A DNA stretch of 64,000 nucleotides from Pythium myriotylum (Eukaryota > Oomycota > Peronosporomycetes > Pythiales > Pythiaceae): positions 3,348,001 to 3,412,000 of the forward strand of contig JALJCQ010000015.1 in the NCBI GenBank assembly GCA_023091665.1. The letters run 5' to 3'. A model generated the notes under the pieces. It was given only the letters and a program-made list of their open reading frames with translations. It did not search any database and was not told the origin of the DNA. Of the stretch, positions 1 through 8,475 are shown piece by piece. Made by a program: the position numbers and the translations under genes. How positions within the stretch are numbered: the stretch's first letter is position 1; each line of letters opens with the position of its first letter.

Positions 1-260
1 CGAGGATTGTGGACGCATCGCCGGGAAAGACGAGTGACGGACAGTCGGTGGTGCCGTCGACCGGGCAGATGATATTGCTGGCGTAGCAGACTCCCTGGAA
101 GTGTTGACGTGCCCGACCACTTCTGGTAGTACGCGCGTGAGGCTGTTCCTGGACTGTAATGTAGGCTCTATTGGGGCCACGCGATCACTGTCAAGCGGGA
201 GTGTCGAGTTGCTCGAACGTCTCCGGTAGAGTATGAGCCTGTTGGAGATTTGTCGCGCCA
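1..260. other. Left-edge segment, possible coding on minus strand
   Basis: Read on the minus strand, the first 110 bases give an open, Cys-containing stretch (..GVCYASNIICPVDG.. then DCPSLVFPGD), which could be part of an exon of a gene running off the left edge. No start, stop or clear splice site can be placed, so no gene is called. Confidence 0.2.
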
Positions 261-1811
261 TCAGTAATAGCCCACCATGGGCCGTAGCACTCTGTGAAGA
301 GCTGGAAACAGACTTGACCACAAGTGACTCTGGTGGTGGCGAGCCGGAATTCCAGGGTTGTCCTCCAGAAATTCTGTACGAACAATCTTACGCAACGGGC
401 CGCTTGGTCTTAGCCGAGGCACATCCGGCGTGTTATGACTGTTCGTGGCGTCTGGTTCCACCAACATGAGGTCCACGTCACGCGACACAATGGATCGTTG
501 ATGGTCCGTCTCATAGAGAGACGAATTCTTTCGCTCTATCTCTCCTGGGTCGTCCATGTCCCCCTCAGCTCCAACTCCACGGTCGAGTGCATCGAACTCG
601 CTCTTCCGCAAATCCATGAGCCGCTTCGACGCGTGCGTTCGGATCTGCTTGGGCTGCATGAACACGGAGCTGACGCTTGGTCTGCGCTGGCGGTGGCGCG
701 GAATCACGGGACCGAGACTTCCGTTGCCGCTATGACGACGTGAGGCGGACGGGGGATCTGCCTGGGAAGTTGTCGACGAGTTATGAACCAGTGACGGCCG
801 CTCGTCTGCGCCCGGGTAGATCGAGCTCTGCAGGATGGCCATCGCCGTGGCAAGCGTTGCTCGACCGTCGACGAGATATTGTGTTGCAAGGTACGCACGC
901 ACCTCAATTATCCCCTGCACCAAGTCAGTGACCATGATGACGGCAGCGATTGCCTTGGACGCCGCGAACTGAAGGCACACAGTCTGATAGAGCGAGCCCG
1001 AGATCTCGACTATGCAGATTGTCACGTCTGTCGAGATGTCATCGAGCTGCCGCGCGTACTTCCACACAAACCTTTTGGCCACAACCTTGACGAGCGGGCA
1101 GAGCGCTATCATGAGCACCTGCACGACGAGCGGCACGTGAGCGAACACCATCGAGAGCGCGAGGAAGCCGTAGAGGATGGCGATCTGCGAGCCAACAACA
1201 ACGAGGTAGATACGCGTGCGTCGCTGCCGTCGTGTAAAGACGCCGGGCGTGAGCCACGCATGGAGAAAGACAACCACGATGCACCACAGCGGCGCGCCTA
1301 GCAGCTCACGGAAGGGCACGGGGAATCTCCACAGAAAGGCCAGTGGGATCCACACGCTCTCGATCATGACGCACGTGAGGAGCCCCAGCAACGCGACTTT
1401 TGCGATCGAGTACTTGCCACTTTCGTTGAGACGTAACGCCTGGCGAGCCGGCAGCAAGCACGCGGACGTCATGACTCCGTGGGAGACGATCGAGCGCACA
1501 AAGCACACGACGTTGTGCGCCGCACCGGCGCGCGGGTCGTCCATGGGCACCGCGTCCATCGCGAGCAACACGAGCACCGTCGGCAGCGGCGTGGCCAGCA
1601 ACACGAACGCGACTCGCCACCATGCGACGTGGGCCTGGTAGTCGTGGAACGCGTGGAGCTTCTCGACCGAGTAGCGGCCCAGAAACTGGTGCTCGGTCTT
1701 GAAGTGGTGGAGGCGACGCGGCAGCGCGAGCAGGCGATTGGCCCACGAGGCCGAGGCCGCGGCATCCAGCGGCGCGGGGCCGCTGGCGCTGTATCGACGG
1801 CGGCGTTGCAT
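261..1811 (-). CDS. Oomycete multi-pass membrane protein, truncated C-terminal region
   Basis: This 516-residue protein has a basic N-terminus (residues 1-45), then a GRYSVEKL..HDY motif and about seven hydrophobic helices at roughly residues 65-86, 103-121, 136-156, 168-188, 200-222, 226-244 and 262-285. A long Ser-rich hydrophilic region follows. The motif order (RYSVE.L, TPLP, DDP) matches a large oomycete-specific membrane family that I recognise from its pattern but whose function is unknown to me. In that family a conserved V-R-x-E-[FY]-L segment leads into a second membrane domain. Here VRTEFL (about residue 465) is followed by a short, unrelated tail ending at position 261. The gene therefore looks 3'-truncated or frameshifted, although a shorter genuine isoform cannot be excluded. 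The ATG at 1811 is the first in frame. Confidence 0.65.
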   Translation of the reverse strand: MQRRRRYSASGPAPLDAAASASWANRLLALPRRLHHFKTEHQFLGRYSVEKLHAFHDYQAHVAWWRVAFVLLATPLPTVLVLLAMDAVPMDDPRAGAAHNVVCFVRSIVSHGVMTSACLLPARQALRLNESGKYSIAKVALLGLLTCVMIESVWIPLAFLWRFPVPFRELLGAPLWCIVVVFLHAWLTPGVFTRRQRRTRIYLVVVGSQIAILYGFLALSMVFAHVPLVVQVLMIALCPLVKVVAKRFVWKYARQLDDISTDVTICIVEISGSLYQTVCLQFAASKAIAAVIMVTDLVQGIIEVRAYLATQYLVDGRATLATAMAILQSSIYPGADERPSLVHNSSTTSQADPPSASRRHSGNGSLGPVIPRHRQRRPSVSSVFMQPKQIRTHASKRLMDLRKSEFDALDRGVGAEGDMDDPGEIERKNSSLYETDHQRSIVSRDVDLMLVEPDATNSHNTPDVPRLRPSGPLRKIVRTEFLEDNPGIPARHHQSHLWSSLFPALHRVLRPMVGYY

Positions 1812-1928
1812 CGGCGGTCAACGCATGGGACCCACCAGGAGACGCCCCCGAGCGGCGGCCATGGAGCGGCAGACTTGGACGGGGTATTCTTGGCTTGCGA
1901 GTCTGAGCAGCCCGCCACGTTTTTCTCC

Positions 1929-1948
1929 GTATCACCTAGTTTTGGTAC
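1929..1948 (+). promoter_or_regulatory. Shared upstream motif, copy 1
   Basis: The sequence gtatcacctagttttggtac matches the consensus TCACCTNNTTTTGGTAC. It occurs four times in the window with identical spacing, three of them within about 250 bp of an elicitin-like start codon. This copy lies 118 bp from the membrane-protein ATG and about 410 bp from the elicitin-like ATG at 2355. Confidence 0.4.
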
Positions 1949-2100
1949 GTTCAGCGAGAGGGACACTGCCAAAATCACAAAACAGGGTGTATTGGGTAGA
2001 TATTTGGTATCGGTATCATAATCTGTATGTACCGTATAATGGGATAACGACGTGAAAATAGACCGCCGTTTGTGCCCTATTAAGTGGAAAACTTCGTTGA

Positions 2101-2120
2101 ATATCACCTCATTTTGGTAC
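2101..2120 (+). promoter_or_regulatory. Shared upstream motif, copy 2
   Basis: The sequence atatcacctcattttggtac lies 235 bp upstream of the elicitin-like ATG at 2355 and in the same orientation. It has the same fixed bases as the copies at 1929, 7852 and 16849 (minus strand). Confidence 0.45.
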
Positions 2121-2306
2121 AATAGGGGAATGGAAGCCATGTCGCAGGTCGTATCCGACATGACGAAGCGCCTGCTGTCGCGCGGTGCAAAATTCCGTTC
2201 AGCCATGCCTCGTGGGCTGCCTACCGCGCCTGGCGTTGGACAGATTCATTCACCCCCTCCCTCCGACTTGCTCCACGTGCAAAAGCCCGCCTCTGCATGG
2301 CTGGGG

Positions 2307-2320
2307 CTCATTCTCCAATT
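2307..2320 (+). promoter_or_regulatory. Oomycete Initiator/FPR-type core promoter
   Basis: CTCATTCTCCAATT lies 35 bp before the ATG at 2355. It resembles the known oomycete core promoter (Initiator YCAYTYY followed by a flanking AT-rich element). The same string lies before the genes at 11899 and 20801, which supports the chosen starts. Confidence 0.6.
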
Positions 2321-2354
2321 CGACTCCTCTCTCTCTCTCCACCTGCCTACCACC

Positions 2355-2864
2355 ATGGCCGGCTCCATGCGCTCGCTGCTCGTTATCGGGCTCGCACTGC
2401 TGCTCACCATCTCGGCTGCCTCGGCCTCGACTGCCTCAACGCCATGCCCACACCAGATCACCGAGATCCTCACTAGCGAGGGCTATCGATCATGCCAACA
2501 AGCGACGTCGCCGTCCTCGGCCTGGGTGTTCACACAGGCAAACACCGTGGCGATCAGCAAGAGCGACGCCTGCCTCACCAGCCTTCGGGCGTTGATTGCT
2601 GTCGACTTTGATGCCTGCATCGCGACCATGAACGGCGGAAGCGTGCGCGTGGCGATCGAAAAGACCCAGCTCCACCAGCTCGCGAGTAGTTCGTCGGCGA
2701 CGACTCGCTCCTTGCGTCGCGTCTCGCGGGTGCTTACCGAAAAGATGTCGTTCGAAGACAAGTACCTCTACATCGGCATCATCGCGTGCCTGGCGCTCAT
2801 GCTATTCTGCTGTCTGATGGGCCGCATCGGCTGTTGCTGCATCCCGATCCCAATCTGCTGCTAA
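2355..2864 (+). CDS. Elicitin-like membrane protein lacking the third disulfide
   Basis: The product has 169 residues. A signal peptide (about 1-25) is followed by an elicitin-like domain with Cys at 31, 47, 73 and 88. A transmembrane helix spans about 139-156, and a Cys-rich tail ends CIPIPICC. Elicitins are secreted helical sterol/lipid-binding proteins with six Cys paired C1-C5, C2-C4 and C3-C6. Here C3 and C6 are both missing (ISKSDAC; LASSSSA), exactly one disulfide partnership. I chose the ATG at 2355 over upstream in-frame ATGs because it opens the signal peptide and lies 35 bp after a core promoter. It heads a run of five same-strand elicitin-like genes. Ligand binding is not shown by the sequence. 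Confidence 0.75.
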   Translation: MAGSMRSLLVIGLALLLTISAASASTASTPCPHQITEILTSEGYRSCQQATSPSSAWVFTQANTVAISKSDACLTSLRALIAVDFDACIATMNGGSVRVAIEKTQLHQLASSSSATTRSLRRVSRVLTEKMSFEDKYLYIGIIACLALMLFCCLMGRIGCCCIPIPICC

Positions 2865-3376
2865 CGACCAGAAATACAACCTACTGTACAACCAGACGCT
2901 AGAACCAACCAAATAGATACACTCAAAACTGCCATCACCAAACACACAAAAAAAGAGGTTTCCCCCACACGTCCTGTATCCACAATTATTCGACTTTGGC
3001 GTGATCACAGACCTGTCCAGTGAGCCACGAGACCGTTTGACAGCTCTCTTTTGTTGCCTTCGCGTGGTCATTGCACCCCTAACTCCTTCGCAGTGTCTCA
3101 AATTAAGGTAGTCGAGACTCGAGCCTTGTCGAGTCACACACTTCGCGAGCCGACCTCAAAATGGAAAAATTCGATGAGGATCACACGACCACCCCAACTG
3201 AGACAACCTCACGCGGCTGCCACTTCAACAATGATCCCGACAGAATCTCCACACTCAATGCGACATGGCTCTTCCCATGGGTCCCGTGGCGTCCTCTGTG
3301 ACTCGCCTGTCCCAGGCAGCGTCGCCCCCTGCCAAGAGTCCCATTCTTCGACGAGCCACCGACCTCAAAGTTACCA
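2865..3376. other. Intergenic
   Basis: Spacer between the first two elicitin-like genes. An Initiator-like CCCATTCTTCGAC lies just before the next ATG. Nothing else is recognised. Confidence 0.5.
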
Positions 3377-3952
3377 ATGGCGCGTCGCTCACTCCTCTGT
3401 CTGCTTTTCGTCTTCACCGTCGCGAGCGTCTCCGCCGCGTCCGAGAACGACACAGCCCCGTGCCCGAGCCAGGTCGACGCGCTGCTCGCCAGCTCACTCT
3501 ACCAACGATGCCAGCGCGACGTCGCCGACGTGCTCGAGATTCGACCGGCGTGGGCTTTCACAGTCCCACAAACCGACGCGGTCCACAGCAGCGAGGCCTG
3601 CCTCACAGCGCTCATGGCGTTGTGCAAGATGCCGATTGACGTGTGCACGACGAGTCTCCAAGCCGCCGACGGCACGATCGTTCGCGTGGCCGTGGACAAA
3701 ACCGAACTCGACGAGATCGCGGCGCCGTGCCGCCGGCGGTATCTGCGTCTCGTGACTCGCTTTCTCGCCGATAGCACGACCACGTACGACTACACGTACC
3801 TGTACATTGGGATCGCCGTGAGCGTCGCACTATCGCTCGTGGGCTGCGCCATCAGCGCGTGGCGACGGAGACGCAACCCCGAAAAGTACCAGGGCGACGA
3901 GCGCGGCACGTGCGTGCTCTGCTTCTGCATCCCCATTCCACTCTGCTGTTAG
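3377..3952 (+). CDS. Elicitin-like membrane protein with displaced cysteine
   Basis: The 191-residue product has a signal peptide (about 1-20) and Cys at 29, 45, 75, 83, 90 and 118. A transmembrane helix spans about 141-158, followed by a basic stretch (RRRR) and a Cys-rich tail ending CFCIPIPLCC. The six-Cys count fits the elicitin fold, but the usual C3-x4-C4 pair is absent: C3 is lost and a new Cys appears eight residues after C4. Both the sequence and the tail are closest to the neighbour at 2355 (CACLTxL-like core, CIPIPxCC end), which suggests tandem duplication. A lipid or sterol carrier or a surface receptor role is inference from the family. Confidence 0.75.
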   Translation: MARRSLLCLLFVFTVASVSAASENDTAPCPSQVDALLASSLYQRCQRDVADVLEIRPAWAFTVPQTDAVHSSEACLTALMALCKMPIDVCTTSLQAADGTIVRVAVDKTELDEIAAPCRRRYLRLVTRFLADSTTTYDYTYLYIGIAVSVALSLVGCAISAWRRRRNPEKYQGDERGTCVLCFCIPIPLCC

Positions 3953-4241
3953 CATCTACTTCCATGCCAAATACCAATCTTCATTTCATCATTCCGTGGA
4001 CGCTTTCATCGCTTCAGCGCCAAGCAAACCGAGTTGAAAGTCGGGAGGCTCAACCCCATTGGGGCAGTCTGTCGGGTTTTGCGAATGCTGCCGATTGAAA
4101 GATGTCGGGAACGTTTCCTATACCCGAATACGATCCCGCGATGATCCGCGCCCGTGCCTCACGCTAGCAGTACCAAACGATGGATCGCGCGCCTCAATCA
4201 TCGCCAGTAGCTTCGTCCTACTGTACCACTGGCATTTTGGT

Positions 4242-4306
4242 GAGAGAGGGTCTCGACAAATTGCTCAATAACAATGTTGTGAGGGGATTTGTCGAGACCC
4301 TCTCTC
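4242..4306. repeat. Hairpin, 20-bp arms
   Basis: The perfect arms gagagagggtctcgacaaat (4242-4261) and its reverse complement (4287-4306) are separated by a 25-bp loop. It directly abuts a second hairpin. Confidence 0.9.
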
Positions 4307-4308
4307 TC

Positions 4309-4375
4309 GGCAGCACAGACAGCCAATGCTTCTATTTCATGACTTGAAATAGAAGCATTGGCTGTCTGTGCTGCC
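4309..4375. repeat. Hairpin, 31-bp perfect arms
   Basis: The arms at 4309-4339 and 4345-4375 are exact reverse complements around a 5-bp loop (tgact). The structure could extrude as a cruciform or fold as RNA. No gene is associated with it. Confidence 0.92.
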
Positions 4376-4566
4376 ACATTCACTTCCGGTAAGGCCGAAG
4401 CCATGTCTTGTTATCGTCTCTCGATCAGGAGACAGCAAGAATACTGTACAGTGATCACGAGATCGCCACCCATTCCGAGTGGCTGCAACTGGTTCCACGA
4501 GGATGGACCACTACTGGGTGCCACACTCTGAAATTGACGCTTTCGCGCGTAAACGTCATTTCGTGG

Positions 4567-5118
4567 TACACCATTTCCAGACCAAATTGGCGGAAGTGAT
4601 GGATCGAATTGGACAAAGCCAAAATCAAATTGGCACACCTGTGAATATCGATAATTTTGTGACCATCGCATTCGAAAGGGTATGTTGGCGGGTCAAACAC
4701 GCGTGAAAAGGCGGGAAGATGCCCATGCTGAACCCGATTGGGAACGCCCTCTCTGTGTTCAAGTCCGCGGTGAAGACTTCTCTCGCCGAGCACCGTGACG
4801 AGATCCTCACAGTTCCCCGAGGAACCGCCAAGACTGCTCGCCGAGCGTCATGGCTCGTGCGTGCTGCTGAGTACAGCTTGCCAGCGAAGGTTACGCCTGA
4901 GTTCTGCAAGAACTGGGTGCGCCATACACGCGTTTTCCATTACCCAGCGCTCAACATGGAAGACGTTCAAGTTGGCGCGTGAACCTATGTCGGTACATAT
5001 GTGTTTTCAAAGGCCTGTCGGACATAGGGATATAGGCGATCACGGGTAGTGCCAAATTGAATTTTGTTCCGTCCAATTCGATCGAGTGTTTCGTCCAATT
5101 TGGTTTGGAAATGGTGTA
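4567..5118. mobile_element. Foldback/MITE-like element with 70-bp inverted ends
   Basis: The segments 4567-4636 and 5049-5118 are inverted copies of equal length with about 80-85% identity. Both begin TACACCATTTCCARACCAAA when read inward. The 412-bp interior has no recognised transposase. The old, diverged termini suggest an inactive non-autonomous element. Target-site duplication is not obvious. Confidence 0.6.
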
Positions 5119-5905
5119 TACGCACCTGACCTCTTCGCTCATTCAGTATGAGCCTCCTGATCTCGGTTCTTGCTCTGATTTTGCAGTTGAAGTCACCCTG
5201 CCTTTCGTCTCGTTCACATCATGTGACTCAGCGAGCGCAAGCGTAGCAGCATCATCGTTTGTCATACCTACGACTACTCGTAGTATACACTTTACGTTAG
5301 CGTTCCAAGGGTGGACGCCACTGAAGAAATTGCCACCTGGAAGCTCCAATACAGCACCATCTTCGCAGTCGAATTCGACTCGTGATGTGGAGGAGCTCGG
5401 GTTGCGGCGCGGAACTCCCCGCGTCCTGTCTCTGTTGAGGGTGCGGATGGGTTCACAACCATCCACATCTCACCTCCCTCGATGCCACAGCCGAGTTCCA
5501 CTTTCCGAGTCGATAACAGCAACGCCGTTCATTTGAACAGATTGCTGTAGTCCTCGAGCGCGTGCATGGGGCCGTCCCACGAGTCAAAAACGCGGATCTC
5601 TCCTTCGCTCTCATTCATCGCAGACACAATTCCACTGAAACGAAGGCATGATGATCGACCCGACGAAGGGTCGAGAGTGCGCGAAGATGAGCAGGCCTTC
5701 TCGCAGTCGCTAGGTGTCCATCTCCTGAAAGAAGACCAAACCCTGCCTGGTCTGTAGAGAACAGTACTCGATCGTGGAACGCCCAATCCAGTGGCTACAC
5801 CATGAGACGGTCTCACCACTGATTTGTGCCCACGATCAGCTCGTCGTCCTCCCACTTCATTCGAGAAAATCCACTGCGACAGTCAGAAGCTGCATCCACA
5901 AAGAC

Positions 5906-6526
5906 ATGGCCGTCGCGTTGACTCGTTCCGTGCTGATGCTGATCTGGACGATCGTGATCGCAGCGGTTTCTAGGCTCGCGACGAGCTCTGCATCGGACCC
6001 AACAGTCCACATCCGCATCCGTGCCTACTATGACGTGCCCAGTATCTTGCACTCGACGTGCGATGTCTCGCTCAGTTTCATGATGCTCAATGCGACGCAG
6101 AACAACACGTACGGCCAGTGCCTCCACGATCTCGGCTTGGCCATCCAGGAGGTCGACGATGCGTGGGTACTCAACACCACGTACGCCCAGGGCATTTGTG
6201 CCAGCAGCTCGTGCAAGGCAGCGCTCAACGAGTCGCAAAGCTACGTTTCACGCAACTGCTCGTTGCTCTCCGGGCAGACCATCAGCTTCACCGACATGCA
6301 GCAGCTCGTAAAGGCATGCAATCTCCCGTCGGCGTACGCGTCGGCGTCAACGCCAACCCCGACTGCGACTGCGACTCCAGAAGAGGAATCCAGCGACTCA
6401 GGCGACACCCTCAAGTTTGTAGGGATCGTGGCAGCGGCCGCACTCGTGTTTTTGTTGGCCCTGCTGTCCTGTACGGGTGAACACGCCGGGCGGGATTGTT
6501 GTTGGAACGTGGCGGCAGCAACGTAA
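5906..6526 (+). CDS. Elicitin-like protein with Thr/Pro stalk and membrane anchor
   Basis: The 206-residue product has a signal peptide (about 1-29) and an elicitin-like domain with all six Cys at 52, 72, 98, 103, 118 and 138. This includes the diagnostic C3-x4-C4 pair (ICASSSC) and five or so N-glycosylation sequons. A Ser/Thr/Pro-rich stalk (about 143-165, TPTPTATATP) leads to a transmembrane helix (about 172-190) and a short tail with CC. It fits the elicitin-like (ELL/ELI) class tethered to the membrane or wall by an O-glycosylated stalk. The start at 5906 was preferred over the in-frame ATG at 5774 because it gives a proper signal peptide. The role is presumably sterol or lipid binding at the surface, by family analogy only. 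Confidence 0.75.
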   Translation: MAVALTRSVLMLIWTIVIAAVSRLATSSASDPTVHIRIRAYYDVPSILHSTCDVSLSFMMLNATQNNTYGQCLHDLGLAIQEVDDAWVLNTTYAQGICASSSCKAALNESQSYVSRNCSLLSGQTISFTDMQQLVKACNLPSAYASASTPTPTATATPEEESSDSGDTLKFVGIVAAAALVFLLALLSCTGEHAGRDCCWNVAAAT

Positions 6527-6916
6527 GGAGAGGTAGTAGGAATAGTGAAAGGTGACGAAGAACTAAAACGACGGATCGCACAGTAGATTAAATAGTTTGC
6601 TCCAATACAGAAACGCCACATGCAAAATGAAACAGACTATGGCTTGACGCCGACTACCACAGTAATTGATTCCAACGGCGATCGCTCACGCCTCAAAACG
6701 CTCGACGACTCGTGGTGATGTGTCGGCTCCTGGACCCATTACTCACCGCTCGTGAATTTTCATGCCACTGGCTGGGGTTCAACCCAATGCAGAGTAGTAC
6801 TGTCTTGTTCGCCCGGGGGCTCAAACATGAAGCCAACGACGTCGGAACCCACTTCAAGCCATTTCTCAACTTTCACGGTCGGTGCGTGTATCGTCTCTTC
6901 GAGTGTACCTATTATA
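6527..6916. other. Intergenic
   Basis: Spacer between two elicitin-like genes. No motif copy or RNA gene was recognised. Confidence 0.5.
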
Positions 6917-7537
6917 ATGAAGCGAGATCTCCTCGTTGTGCTCAGCTTGATGATCACTGTTGCGTTCGCATTGCCCGGGACCAACTCCACGCTGCCGACT
7001 TGCAACGAAAAAGCAGTGGCTGTGCTTAACGGTACCAATGTACAGTACACGAAGTGCCTCCGAGACTTGAGCCTCTCGAGCTCGAGCGTGTGGATCTTCA
7101 CTCCCAACAACTCGAACGCGATCTGCGGAAGCACGCCGTGCTGGAGTGCACTTCAGCCTTTGCTCGCAAGCGTCGGGGCAGACTGTGTCGTCAGCACGCA
7201 GAGCGTCGAGATCCACGCAAAATACGAGGACATCCACACAATCCAGACTGCGTGCACTCAGCCACGAATGCGAACAACGACAACAGAGCCAGTCGCTTCT
7301 ACACCAGCACCACTCATGCAAGTGGAAACACAGGCACCAACGCCGTCGCCAACGAGCTCGATCACGTGGACAACACAGTCCGAAAACAAGAGCACCAACA
7401 TGACGCCACTGTACGTGGTCCTGGGCATCTTTCTGGCGACCGCCTTGTTCGTCTCGTGTGCCCACGACTGGACGCACCGCCACGAGCGACGCATGGCTTG
7501 TGTCTGCATGCCCGACTTCAGTGGCTGCTGCAGCTGA
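6917..7537 (+). CDS. Elicitin-like protein with Thr-rich stalk and Cys tail
   Basis: The 206-residue product has a signal peptide (about 1-20) and six canonical Cys at 29, 47, 70, 75, 90 and 113, with ICGSTPC as the C3-C4 pair. A Thr/Pro-rich stalk (about 119-163) leads to a transmembrane helix (about 171-188) and a tail ending CVCMPDFSGCCS. The architecture and length match the upstream gene at 5906, suggesting a tandem pair. The Cys-rich juxtamembrane tail is shared with the genes at 2355 and 3377 and could be S-acylated (inference). The ATG at 6917 is the last in-frame ATG before the signal peptide; earlier in-frame ATGs give no plausible N-terminus. Confidence 0.75.
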   Translation: MKRDLLVVLSLMITVAFALPGTNSTLPTCNEKAVAVLNGTNVQYTKCLRDLSLSSSSVWIFTPNNSNAICGSTPCWSALQPLLASVGADCVVSTQSVEIHAKYEDIHTIQTACTQPRMRTTTTEPVASTPAPLMQVETQAPTPSPTSSITWTTQSENKSTNMTPLYVVLGIFLATALFVSCAHDWTHRHERRMACVCMPDFSGCCS

Positions 7538-7995
7538 AAAGCTCACGATCCATCGCAGAAACAGAGCTCCCCACGACGAAACAACGGGAGGAAGAAGAAA
7601 AAAAAAACCATCGCCGAAATAATTTATGAGATGGCTTACCAACAGCCGACGCGCGCCGTCAGGGAAGAACTAGGAGCAGAGAGAGATCTCCTCCCCTGTG
7701 GGTGGCAGCCGCCCGCTCCACAAGATGGTGGAGGGGTAAAAAGTCAGTGCAATTGAGCATGCTCTTTTCCAAAAGAAGGTAGATCACTTAATCCCATTTT
7801 TACCATTTCAAGGTACACTTTATATCCGAAATCCAAAAACCATGCCATTCAGTCTCACCTTCTTTTGGTACAAACTGTCTCTTGCACTCGGGCACCAATG
7901 GGTGCGATCGCAAAATTTTTCTCTCGGACGGTCTCTTCGACGTGTCCCCAAGAGTCTCCGCCTCTTCAGTTCTCCATTCTCTTCCTCTCGGTTTC
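7538..7995. other. Intergenic with shared motif
   Basis: Holds the third copy of the shared upstream motif (7852-7871) and a pyrimidine-rich run before the next ATG. Confidence 0.5.
7852..7871 (+). promoter_or_regulatory. Shared upstream motif, copy 3
   Basis: The sequence gtctcaccttcttttggtac lies 124 bp upstream of the elicitin-like ATG at 7996. All fixed positions of TCACCTNNTTTTGGTAC are conserved and the orientation matches the gene. Confidence 0.45.
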
Positions 7996-8475
7996 ATGCT
8001 GCTCCGCTCGCTCTTGCCGGCGCTGCTCGCGCTGCAGCTGCATTCGTGCACCGCGTCGTCGTGGTTCGTCGCAACGACCTCGCAACCGGCTGCCTGTCCG
8101 TCGACCGTCGAGAGCGTGCTCTCGGGCCCCCAGTACAGCGAGTGCCTGCGAGATATCTCGCCGCAAGGCTCCATCTTCCGCCAAGACGCCCACGAAAGCG
8201 TGTGCCAGAGCCACGCCTGCCTTCTCGCGCTCGATGCGCTGTACCTGTACAAGGAACTGGCCACGCCCTTCGACGAGTGTGTGCTCGCGGATCGCCAGGT
8301 GATCAAGGCCAGCGAAGTCAAGCGGCTCATCGAGAGCTGCGAGCGCCGGCGAAGGGCGCTGCGCGGAGAGCCAGTGCGTGAGCTCTCGACCAGCGACGCG
8401 ACATCTCAAGGTGGCCAAGCGACGATACCCGCGGCGATAGTGGGTGCAATGGCTGCGCTCGCCGTCAACCTCTAG
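7996..8475 (+). CDS. Short elicitin-like protein, likely GPI-anchored
   Basis: The 159-residue product has a signal peptide (about 1-20) and six elicitin-type Cys at 34, 50, 70, 75, 95 and 115, with VCQSHAC as the C3-C4 pair. A short Ser/Thr/Gly linker follows, and the chain ends in a hydrophobic segment (IPAAIVGAMAALAVNL) with no cytoplasmic tail. That ending fits GPI anchoring, unlike its neighbours with a stalk, helix and Cys tail. The ATG at 7996 opens the signal peptide; the in-frame ATG at 7882 would add a hydrophilic leader. It is the last of five tandem plus-strand elicitin-like genes. Confidence 0.72.
   Translation: MLLRSLLPALLALQLHSCTASSWFVATTSQPAACPSTVESVLSGPQYSECLRDISPQGSIFRQDAHESVCQSHACLLALDALYLYKELATPFDECVLADRQVIKASEVKRLIESCERRRRALRGEPVRELSTSDATSQGGQATIPAAIVGAMAALAVNL

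Larger units (their letters stand above)
1812..2354. other. Divergent intergenic region
   Basis: This lies between the minus-strand membrane protein and the first elicitin-like gene. It holds two copies of TCACCTNNTTTTGGTAC (1929-1948, 2101-2120) and an Initiator-like site. No gene is visible. Confidence 0.6.
3953..5905. other. Intergenic with hairpins and a foldback element
   Basis: This 1.95-kb gap holds twin hairpins (4242-4375) and an inverted-repeat element (4567-5118). No protein gene is supported. Short ORFs here show no family resemblance. Confidence 0.55.

Noticed and set aside
1..110. Open Cys-containing minus-strand stretch at the left edge
   Set aside because: Too short and unbounded to assign to a gene or family.
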